DNA of 64,000 nt, from contig NZ_JAKEUO010000001.1 in assembly GCF_022397915.1 (NCBI RefSeq), positions 62,001 to 126,000 on the forward strand. The letters are read 5' to 3'. Positions within the stretch are counted from its first letter, which is position 1; the number at the start of each line of letters is the position of its first letter. The notes under the pieces are model-generated. The model worked only from the letters and a program-made list of their open reading frames with translations, ran no database searches and had not been told where the DNA came from. This stretch comes from Vibrio sp. Isolate34 (GTDB lineage: Bacteria; Pseudomonadota; Gammaproteobacteria; Enterobacterales; Vibrionaceae). This document shows positions 54,657 through 61,532 of this stretch, in pieces. The position numbers and the translations under genes are program-made.

Positions 54657-54900
54657 TGCAGATAGCAAAAAGCCGCTCATTAAGAGCGGCTTTTTTAATG
54701 GTGATGCTTGCAACATAAGTCTGCATAGCTCAAACCGACAATCAATTACTTAAGATAATATTTGCAGCATAAGTTCGCATAACATTGCATCGAAAGTCTG
54801 CAAATTTGAACAACGACTATAATTCAACGTAGTAAATTTACCACGCTCCAATTAATCCTCTAGCGACATGATCGACATGTGTGTAACAAACTTTTAGACA
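54657..54900 (-). repeat. Long repeat copy B with TnsB-like 20-bp direct repeats; possible Tn7-like transposon end
   Basis: Homologue of copy A. Direct repeats: TTGCAACATAAGTCTGCATA (54708), TTGCAGCATAAGTTCGCATA (54762), TTGCATCGAAAGTCTGCAAA (54785). The 23-bp spacing of the last two is the same as in copy A. It ends TTTTAGACA at 54900, so the minus strand starts TGTCTAAAAG. Same orientation as copy A. CAST TnsB sites of the CAACCATAAGTTGATAT type are comparable in layout. Confidence 0.5.
54667..54696. terminator. Strong bidirectional terminator within repeat B
   Basis: AAAAAGCCGCTC, loop ATTAA, GAGCGGCTTTTTT. Copy A has a decayed version (AAAAAGCC retained, pairing lost). Confidence 0.9.
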
Positions 54901-54964
54901 TTTATGAGTCAATAATGCATTCACCCTCAGAAGAGAATCAGCGAGATTTACACGAACGAAGGCA

Positions 54965-55561
54965 TTAGTTGAACGAGCTATTTGTTAATAAAGCGATAAG
55001 CATTACATAGAATATAAACCGCAAAAAACGATTTCGTTTGGCCTTTTCATATTTTGTCATTGTATAACGATTTGGCTGAAAAGTTGGTGTTACCCAAGCC
55101 TTGAACTCGTTCTCTAAAGAAGATACAACTTCATCTGGCTCATCCAAGCCTTTACCTAAAAGATATTGTCGCCTCAGTAAGTCAGTTCTACAGTCGGCTA
55201 TAGAATCTTGCGATGAATTTAACTCCTCTCTTTTTATAAATCTAAACTCTTCTACAACTACGTCCAAATATGGTCGCTTGAGGTCAGGGTGATTGACGAA
55301 AGAATCGCATGCAATGACATCCCCAAGAGTCATCCACTTCTCAAAATCGATACCATGGTTGTTCATATGAGCATCAATAATAGATTGGCGTAATCCTTTG
55401 TCAAAAGGTCTCAAATACCCTCGATTTTTTTTTGAAGAATCACCAAAACACAAGTCTATTTCGGCCAAACTATCTCTAAAAAATTCGCCTTCGTACTCTC
55501 GATCTCTCCACTTGAAAACAACATATTCGTCAGGGCGTTGTTGGTAACTTTTATTAGCCAT
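54965..55561 (-). CDS. Hypothetical protein with C-terminal membrane anchor, 198 aa
   Basis: A soluble, charged region of about 175 residues ends in a single hydrophobic tail (FLRFIFYVMLIALLTNS) preceded by basic residues, a tail-anchor layout. No family recognised. It lies between repeat B and the CRISPR array. It may be accessory cargo on the CRISPR side of the CAST or belong to the older neighbouring element. Confidence 0.6.
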   Translation of the reverse strand: MANKSYQQRPDEYVVFKWRDREYEGEFFRDSLAEIDLCFGDSSKKNRGYLRPFDKGLRQSIIDAHMNNHGIDFEKWMTLGDVIACDSFVNHPDLKRPYLDVVVEEFRFIKREELNSSQDSIADCRTDLLRRQYLLGKGLDEPDEVVSSLENEFKAWVTPTFQPNRYTMTKYEKAKRNRFLRFIFYVMLIALLTNSSFN

Positions 55562-55752
55562 ACCTTTACTGCAAAGATTATTTTAGATAGTTACTCACTA
55601 TACTTCTTCGAGGAAGGCAGGCCAGACTAGTATAATAAGCTTACAAAATTGGAAGGTGGCTCAAACACACAATGGGGCATTTTCGAGCTAGAAAATACCA
55701 CGAGTTAAATGGCCAATAGACTCGCCTAAGGCTTTTCTGTGCTATAAATTCT

Positions 55753-56061
55753 TTAACTCTCATTCCAGTGAAACTCTGCATCAACAGTCATTGGGAGGCC
55801 ATTTTTCATCGCGTCCCACAATACAGGAGCAAAGGTTTTAAGCGTTTCTATATTTGAGTCTTTATACTGATCACAGCTTGAGTCTTTACCAAGTTCTAGC
55901 CATTGCTTTACCGTATATGCATCAGCACCTTCATAGAGCCAGTCTCCTACATCTTTTTTGACTGACTCCTCTGTACCTGTTTTGATAAAGACATGCCGGC
56001 CTTCACCAGTTGCATGATAGTCAATCACTACAACCTTAAATAAGTTATGCTCTGCTTGCAT
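55753..56061 (-). CDS. Hypothetical cytosolic protein, 102 aa
   Basis: An acidic single-domain protein (HNLFKVVVIDYHATGEGRHVF; GDWLYEGADAYTVKQWLELGK). No signal peptide or membrane segment. Family not recognised. It lies immediately downstream of the CRISPR array and its terminator, on the same strand. Confidence 0.55.
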   Translation of the reverse strand: MQAEHNLFKVVVIDYHATGEGRHVFIKTGTEESVKKDVGDWLYEGADAYTVKQWLELGKDSSCDQYKDSNIETLKTFAPVLWDAMKNGLPMTVDAEFHWNES

Positions 56062-56167
56062 GTTCTCTAAAAACTCCTGTTAAAAGAATCACTTTACCCA
56101 TCAACACCAAGCCTATGTGTGAAGCAATTTAAAGTTTAGTATAACAAGATAAAGCTCTCACCAACTT

Positions 56168-56206
56168 TAAAAACAAAAAACCATCAAGCCTAAACATGAT
56201 GGTTTT
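56168..56206 (-). terminator. Terminator of the CRISPR transcript
   Basis: On the minus strand AAAACCATCA pairs with TGATGGTTTT around a ten-base loop, followed by TTGTTTTT. It lies right after the last repeat-like hairpin, so the array transcript should end here. Confidence 0.85.
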
Positions 56207-56207
56207 G

Positions 56208-56341
56208 ATTATTAACTGCTTGTTCAGCAGGATGGTTGCTTTCTTCCTGGCCTATTCTTGGCTGCCTATGCGGCAGGACACTTGATTAGAAGCGACTAAC
56301 GTTCTTCTTTCTTATTTCTAGCTGCCTATTCGGCAGGACAC
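56208..56341 (-). CRISPR. Minimal type I-F3 array: two 28-nt repeats, one 32-nt spacer, one homing guide, one degenerate repeat
   Basis: Repeat 1 is at 56314-56341 and repeat 2 at 56254-56281. On the minus strand both read GTGTCCTGCCG, then (A/C)ATAGGCAGC, with a Cas6f hairpin CTGCCG/GGCAG. The spacer between (56282-56313) is exactly 32 nt. After repeat 2 comes a guide beginning AGGCCAGGAAGAAAGCAACC (from 56253 downward). A third, degenerate repeat can be aligned at 56208-56235 (18 of 28 positions match repeat 2; hairpin CTGCT-GAACA-AGCAG). If it is used, the last spacer is 18 nt; if a full 32-nt spacer is assumed it ends at 56222. Confidence 0.93.
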
Positions 56342-56469
56342 AGTAGAATATAGTCTCTAACCATCTGATTCTGCATGCTTAAAGTCACAATTCATCAAAA
56401 TACCCTTTTTCTTATTGCGTCTATAAATCATTGCTTTTAAATGTCTAAAACATAACTTTCAAAAAAGGG
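56342..56469 (-). promoter_or_regulatory. Probable CRISPR leader between cas6f and the array
   Basis: 128 bp of AT-rich sequence between the cas6f stop and repeat 1. No separate strong promoter could be assigned. The array may be read through from the cas operon or from a promoter here. Confidence 0.5.
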
Positions 56470-57075
56470 TCAAAAACGTAACTCAGGTACCGTGCCTTTT
56501 CTTTCTTGATTGGTGGCTAAACCATAGCTATTAAAGTTTGCTGTACCGCGCTCACCGACAAACTCCTTTTGTACAAAAAAATTATAATCTTCCCCTGATG
56601 AACCGCTGGAGATTGGGATTCGATGAAAGCTGTCGATGATTCGCTCTTCATTAGTGACTGGTAATGATGATTCAACACCAGATAATTCGGATCTAGCCAT
56701 GCTACGTTTGATTCGACGTTTCTTGGAGCCCAGAAAACTTTTCCCAATCGTTTGATTACGGGTAAACCTCACCTCAACCGCAATGTCAGGCACCTCACAA
56801 ACACTGGAGATCTCAAACAAACCTTCATTTACCATCACAGAGAAATAGGGCTGAAAAGAGAGTCCAACCATCATCTCTTTATCTTCAGCAACAAAGGCAA
56901 TGGTTTGGCCAACTGTAGATTCGTTCCAGTCCGGAAAACTCACACCTATTTTATTCATGGCTTGTCGGTTATTGACCATAAACAAGTGCATTTGGGATAT
57001 ACACCGTCCTGCCAATAATTCATGGTCGGCTTGTGCAGGCATGTAACGTATTAAGAAATAGTAACGCTTAGTCAT
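56470..57075 (-). CDS. cas6f: Cas6f (Csy4) crRNA endonuclease
   Basis: Processes the pre-crRNA by cutting 3' of the repeat hairpin and stays bound to it in Cascade. The N-terminal ferredoxin-like fold shows ISQMHLFMVNN with the probable catalytic His30, then IGVSFPDW, as in Csy4. The C-terminal region has the basic helix KKRRIKRSMARSE and the FNSYGLA motif. At 201 aa it is standard length. It follows cas7f by 9 bp and precedes the array. Confidence 0.95.
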   Translation of the reverse strand: MTKRYYFLIRYMPAQADHELLAGRCISQMHLFMVNNRQAMNKIGVSFPDWNESTVGQTIAFVAEDKEMMVGLSFQPYFSVMVNEGLFEISSVCEVPDIAVEVRFTRNQTIGKSFLGSKKRRIKRSMARSELSGVESSLPVTNEERIIDSFHRIPISSGSSGEDYNFFVQKEFVGERGTANFNSYGLATNQERKGTVPELRF

Positions 57076-57084
57076 ATCTATCCC

Positions 57085-58116
57085 TTACTTCGCTTTAGAA
57101 CAATTGAATAGGCCGCCTTTGATCAAGACAGATATGATGAAGTGCACATCATTTGGGATGGCTTGAGACGCTGTCATACTTTCAATCCAGTTCTCTGTAT
57201 TTCTGAGTAGTTGATAGAAGTCATTTCCATGCGCTACATGTCGCCTTGCTATAACGTATTCTCGATCTGCCCCATATTCGTTCACTCTTAATGGTTTATC
57301 TGCGTTTTCATGCCACCAATCGTCAATCGATTGCAACGCTGCACCAATTTTCTGACCATGAAAAGCAGCAGTTTCTTTTCCGTTCAATAATTCTACGGTA
57401 GCTAACTGCTTAGTAGGAACACCATCTTCTCGGCTATCTAAAAACTCTTGGCTTGGGTAAACCTCATCTCCCCAACCAACTCCAATTTTAGCTTTTACAT
57501 CCATATAGAAATATTCGGTTGGGTCAGAAAGGGCTCGCATCAAATAGGCTGTGAGTTTTTCTAGGCACGCAGTTGAAGTTTCATCCCAATGACCATACCA
57601 AGAAAGCTTCGTTGCGTTTTCTACAATCAGGGTTTCTGAATCACTGGTGGTCACTTCTATCGACAATTGTCGACACTCTCTGTTGCGCCAAAGCCAACTG
57701 CCAAGCAGGATATTCTTCGCGTATCGATGAGCTAACTCATGATATCCGTTAAGCTCTTTATAAGTTTTAGCCAGTAAAGAGAGTTTAGAGCGCACTTCAT
57801 CATCACTGCAGATATCTGGAGTAAGAGAATTGGCTCGAATTCGAAGGGGGAATGCACAGTAGATATCATCGACACCTGGCTTTACGTAACACTCTTCGAT
57901 GAACTGAGGATTGGAGTAAGCTAAATCTTGTGGAGCAACATTCTTTGCTACGAACTTGCCCCCTTTATACGCTTCTGCATAACCACCTTTTGGTGCGCGC
58001 AACCTAGTTCTATCAATTTCAAGGGGACACATCTCACCACTTTTAGATAGATAGTAGAAATATGCTTTGCCAGCAGAGAGTGATCGAACGTAATTCAGCT
58101 GAGTGCAAAGTTCCAT
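57085..58116 (-). CDS. cas7f: Cas7f (Csy3) Cascade backbone protein
   Basis: Six copies of this protein coat the crRNA spacer and flip out every sixth base. Sequence features of I-F Cas7: a start region LNYVRSLSAGKAYFYYLSKSG, RANSLTPDICSD, ELAHRYAKNILLGSWLWRNR and DAKIGVGWGDEVYPSQEF-like segments, ending with a hydrophobic DVHFIISVLIKGGLFNCS. At 343 aa it is full length. 6 bp after cas8/5f. Confidence 0.93.
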   Translation of the reverse strand: MELCTQLNYVRSLSAGKAYFYYLSKSGEMCPLEIDRTRLRAPKGGYAEAYKGGKFVAKNVAPQDLAYSNPQFIEECYVKPGVDDIYCAFPLRIRANSLTPDICSDDEVRSKLSLLAKTYKELNGYHELAHRYAKNILLGSWLWRNRECRQLSIEVTTSDSETLIVENATKLSWYGHWDETSTACLEKLTAYLMRALSDPTEYFYMDVKAKIGVGWGDEVYPSQEFLDSREDGVPTKQLATVELLNGKETAAFHGQKIGAALQSIDDWWHENADKPLRVNEYGADREYVIARRHVAHGNDFYQLLRNTENWIESMTASQAIPNDVHFIISVLIKGGLFNCSKAK

Positions 58117-58122
58117 AAACGA

Positions 58123-60210
58123 TTAATCCCTATAGTTTTTTATAAGAATAGTTTCGCTGCTGCATTCTATCGACCAAAAGGCGTGGTTTAAAAAGTGATC
58201 TCTTCCACTAAAACGTACTTCTATTGGGTTTACTCGCTTAGCTAACCCTATCGCATTCTCTACATAGGCGTGACAACCGGTGATTGAGTTATACCGTTTA
58301 GTTGGACGCTCTAACAAATGGTAGCCGATGGAAACTGGCAAGTTATCAGCATCTTTAGTGATTAAACGTTCTAGATCATCAAAATCACTCGGCTGTTTTT
58401 CACTTGGATATAACCATAACCCGTATGCTGGTAACCCTTTTATGACATGGAAAAGCTCACTCCTGCTGGTAAACGTCTTAAGCCACTCAACCTGCGTCGA
58501 GAGCTGTGGTTGGTATAATGCCCCTCCGGCGAAAGCGACGGGAAGTGCCGTTTTAAGTGCGGACTTAAAATCTGAAATTCGGCTGTCACTATGGACTCTG
58601 ATAACTAGGTCTATTTCTAGGTCTGCCAATCGTTCACTACGAATAGTTGGTCGCTTCGCGTTAGAAACCGTTCGTGCTTTAGCGACTGAGTTGGGTTCAG
58701 TAAGCTTGGCCGTCGGTTGAATGTTCTCACTTCGAACATAAAAAGAGAAACTCGAAAACTCAAACGGGGAATCACAATTAACTAGCTTATTAAACTCTCT
58801 TTGGTAATGGTGCATGAACCCCCAAATAGCCGCCAAAGAAGGAGCACCACACAGATATGGGCTACTCATTGCGACCGCGTCTTGCACTCTCATTGATGAC
58901 AAATAGATATACTGCTCACCCGTTACCTTATCTTCATTGCCATTTGGTTTACTGAGCTGTTCAAGTATCCATACGATTTGGGCTTTGACGACCTGCATTA
59001 GCTTAGGATGATAGGCAAACTTGGCGGCATACTTGTTATTCTGAAACGCGAGATGTAAGCAACGGTTAAACTCACTAGCTAAAGAGCCCAGATCCGATTC
59101 TGGTTGGGTCAAAAAGGCTTGAGCTAAAGTGTCATCATGTTCCAATTGCTGTTGGTTGGGGTCAGCGTCAACGATATCTCTTAACTCAATTAATGGAAGC
59201 ATCCACAGGGCAATCTGCTTTCGCAATATCTTACTTCTAACCTTACGAGCGCTCTCCCTTTGCTTCTGTGTTTTTGATGGCTCTGAACCAATTAGATGAT
59301 TTAACACCTGACAGATTTTAGCGTTAGTTACCTGATAGTCATCAAAGTAATGGCCACTCTTTTTGCGACTTTCAGGTAACGTCCTACCCTGTGCTGATTT
59401 AACGTCTAGTGGATAGTTTAGGACTTTCATATGCCCACCTAAACTGCCACACAGATTCCCGATACTTGCCGGGTTTGGCAGTAACGAAGACACAAAGCTA
59501 AGCTTACTTTCTCGACTTCTCGATCTCACTTCTAACTCACTTTGGATGGCATGACTGACCACTGGGGTCACCGAAACATAATCATCCCCCCATGGAAACC
59601 GCAGTTGCTTGCTGTAAGTGCTGATGGTTTCGGGAAAACTATGTTCAGGAAGTTGTTCTTCTATTGTATGTTTTAAGCGAGCAAGTGACTTAGCACCTAA
59701 ACCAAACTCTTTAAGTAAGTCGAGCCAAATAGGACTTTCTTGCAGGATAAGTGAAAGAATACATACGGGCTGTGATTGCCAACTAAAAGGATTCAATAAC
59801 CACAATGTATGACGATACACCGCGGAGTTATGAGCCCACCCTAACCGTTGCTCTAATACTGCGCTTGAAATAAACGCATCGGTTGTAGCAAGAGGTTGTG
59901 CAACTATCCGCTGATTTTTAACTCGACAGTCTGGAAACTTGAGATTATGAGTGTGGAACCATTTGATCTCGTCAAGGGATGTGTCTAGGTTCTCAGCCGC
60001 TTTAAAATACCTTTTAGCTCGGGCAACATCCAACCAATCCGAGCATCTATCTAATTGATGGCTTGAACTGAGATTAAGCAAAATCGTTAACGCCTCTTTT
60101 TCAAACCCATCAACACAGACATCTTCCGTATAGGGCATGAACATCTTCTTTAGAGCAGCCTGCTTTACTGCCTCGTCTTCAATTGCTAATAAGTCACTTA
60201 ATTTCGTCAT
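58123..60210 (-). CDS. cas8f: Cas8f-Cas5f fusion (Csy1-Csy2), I-F3 type
   Basis: In I-F3 CASTs the PAM-recognising Cas8 and the 5'-handle-binding Cas5 are one polypeptide, as here (695 aa from ATG 60210). The N-terminal part is Csy1-like (WFHTHNLKFPDCRVKNQRIVAQ). A middle region carries the helical bundle. The C-terminal half shows Csy2-like elements such as KNYRD at the end and YLSSMRVQDAVAMSSPYLCGAPSLAAIWGF. The ATG lies 3 bases after the tniQ stop, so translation is coupled. A GTG three codons upstream overlaps tniQ. Confidence 0.9.
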   Translation of the reverse strand: MTKLSDLLAIEDEAVKQAALKKMFMPYTEDVCVDGFEKEALTILLNLSSSHQLDRCSDWLDVARAKRYFKAAENLDTSLDEIKWFHTHNLKFPDCRVKNQRIVAQPLATTDAFISSAVLEQRLGWAHNSAVYRHTLWLLNPFSWQSQPVCILSLILQESPIWLDLLKEFGLGAKSLARLKHTIEEQLPEHSFPETISTYSKQLRFPWGDDYVSVTPVVSHAIQSELEVRSRSRESKLSFVSSLLPNPASIGNLCGSLGGHMKVLNYPLDVKSAQGRTLPESRKKSGHYFDDYQVTNAKICQVLNHLIGSEPSKTQKQRESARKVRSKILRKQIALWMLPLIELRDIVDADPNQQQLEHDDTLAQAFLTQPESDLGSLASEFNRCLHLAFQNNKYAAKFAYHPKLMQVVKAQIVWILEQLSKPNGNEDKVTGEQYIYLSSMRVQDAVAMSSPYLCGAPSLAAIWGFMHHYQREFNKLVNCDSPFEFSSFSFYVRSENIQPTAKLTEPNSVAKARTVSNAKRPTIRSERLADLEIDLVIRVHSDSRISDFKSALKTALPVAFAGGALYQPQLSTQVEWLKTFTSRSELFHVIKGLPAYGLWLYPSEKQPSDFDDLERLITKDADNLPVSIGYHLLERPTKRYNSITGCHAYVENAIGLAKRVNPIEVRFSGRDHFLNHAFWSIECSSETILIKNYRD

Positions 60211-60212
60211 AA

Positions 60213-61424
60213 TTACCACTCAGGTAGATATACACTTAAACCATCACTTTCAGAGCTCATTCGAGTCAGCTTTGTTTCGATGACACTTCTTAAAGTAAAC
60301 GCCGATTCATGACTCGCTATCTTTGTATGCATTCGCGGCCTGATCGCGGCTTTAATCTCACCAAACTCATACAACCGATACGCTTCATCCGTTGTGCAAG
60401 AAAGCAATGTAGAAGCTTCTAAGGGGCTGAGCAGTACATCACCGATATTTCCTTTCGCGCTTGAAGGCACTGTTGCCATCAGCTTTGTAAAGTAAGTTAA
60501 CACCTGAGTAAGTACGATATTATGACTCAACTGCCGACTGGGTAACTGGCGACAATCTTTAAGCAGAGCACCAAAGGCTTCATTGAAAAACATTTTCTTC
60601 CAATCTTTTACTCGAACAAGTTCGGCCTTCTCTTTCAAGGCATCGAGGTCTTGCCACAATGCTGTTGGCCAAGCACCACAATATTCAATGAATAACTCAA
60701 AACTGAGGTCATCGATATCACCATAGCGATTTACATACCAGAGTAAAAAACCATAGCGCTCAGAGAGGGCCATTTCTGCCTTCAGCAATCCCAAGGGTTT
60801 TGAATCATTTCCTGACAACCATCGAGCGACCAAGGTCTCAGCCTCTGTAGCGTCTTCGACTGGCGAGTTTCGGAGTTCAAAACCACATTCACATTGGCTA
60901 CTACTCTCGGTACTTTGGTATTCAAGCCTCGACTTACACTCAGGGCAGTGATGAATCAGTTTACAGCCATGATGCTCACAGGCTTGGTGAGAGATAAATT
61001 GCCACTGCTGATGAATGTAGGGAGCTTCGCCAATACATAGGGGGCAAATAGGCGTGAAGCGTTTGCGAAGAAAAGCATAAGGGTAGTCAACACCAAATCT
61101 ATGAACAGCTTTGTATTGCGGAGAGAATTGAGCTTTTGAATGTGACAACGCTAGACGCAGTACACCAAAGTTGTTGAGCTTTAATTGGTTCTCAAGGTGG
61201 ATAAGCACTCGCACCCGCATTTGGCTTGTGGTTTGAGCGTGGTAAATATTGACTCGGTTGAGCTCTAAGGGGAAAGCACCAGCAATCGCCTCATGCTGAT
61301 CCATAGTGTCGAACCAGATGTCTTCGGCGAAATGAGAAAATCGCTCGTAACCTTGCTCTTGCGATAAACGCAACAAGAAGCTTTCGAGCGATTCGTCAGG
61401 GTAAAGTTGAATGTCCGTTTTCAC
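60213..61424 (-). CDS. tniQ: TniQ, Cascade-recruited transposition target selector
   Basis: TniQ binds the Cas6/Cas7 end of Cascade as a dimer and recruits TnsC. Features: N-terminal DESLESFLLRLSQEQGYERFSHF (TniQ signature), zinc-finger cysteines in FTPICPLCIGEAPYIHQQW, ACEHHGCKLIHHCPECKSRL and SQCECGFEL, then a winged-helix/helical C-terminal domain (LLSPLEASTLLSCTTDEAYRL). The start is GTG at 61424 behind GGTGG; an overlapping ATG is out of frame. At 403 aa it is in the I-F3 range. First gene of the effector operon, directly behind a perfect inverted repeat. Confidence 0.95.
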   Translation of the reverse strand: MKTDIQLYPDESLESFLLRLSQEQGYERFSHFAEDIWFDTMDQHEAIAGAFPLELNRVNIYHAQTTSQMRVRVLIHLENQLKLNNFGVLRLALSHSKAQFSPQYKAVHRFGVDYPYAFLRKRFTPICPLCIGEAPYIHQQWQFISHQACEHHGCKLIHHCPECKSRLEYQSTESSSQCECGFELRNSPVEDATEAETLVARWLSGNDSKPLGLLKAEMALSERYGFLLWYVNRYGDIDDLSFELFIEYCGAWPTALWQDLDALKEKAELVRVKDWKKMFFNEAFGALLKDCRQLPSRQLSHNIVLTQVLTYFTKLMATVPSSAKGNIGDVLLSPLEASTLLSCTTDEAYRLYEFGEIKAAIRPRMHTKIASHESAFTLRSVIETKLTRMSSESDGLSVYLPEW

Positions 61425-61433
61425 ATGCCACCG

Positions 61434-61460
61434 CTAAAACTTAGAATATCTAAGTTTTAG
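61434..61460. promoter_or_regulatory. Perfect 12-bp inverted repeat upstream of tniQ, probable operator
   Basis: CTAAAACTTAGA, spacer ATA, TCTAAGTTTTAG, with no mismatch. It ends 10 bp before the tniQ start, where it would block transcription or translation initiation. I-F3 CASTs often carry an Xre-type regulator controlling guide or operon expression; none is seen in the window, so it may be encoded to the right. Confidence 0.7.
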
Positions 61461-61532
61461 TATTGCCGAAAATCTCATTAGGTCAATTGAATCAGCGAAA
61501 AATTATCATTTAATTTGTTCAAAACATGAACA

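Noticed and set aside
52213-54900. Repeats A and B as superintegron attC sites (they contain GTAACAAAC and GCATAAC)
   Set aside because: The short elements are direct repeats rather than the inverted R'/R'' arms of an attC site, and no cassette array or integrase surrounds them.
56254-56341. Ordinary adaptive type I-F CRISPR-Cas locus
   Set aside because: Only two good repeats, no cas1 or cas2-3, a cas8-cas5 fusion and tniQ at the head of the operon fit I-F3 CASTs, not adaptive I-F.
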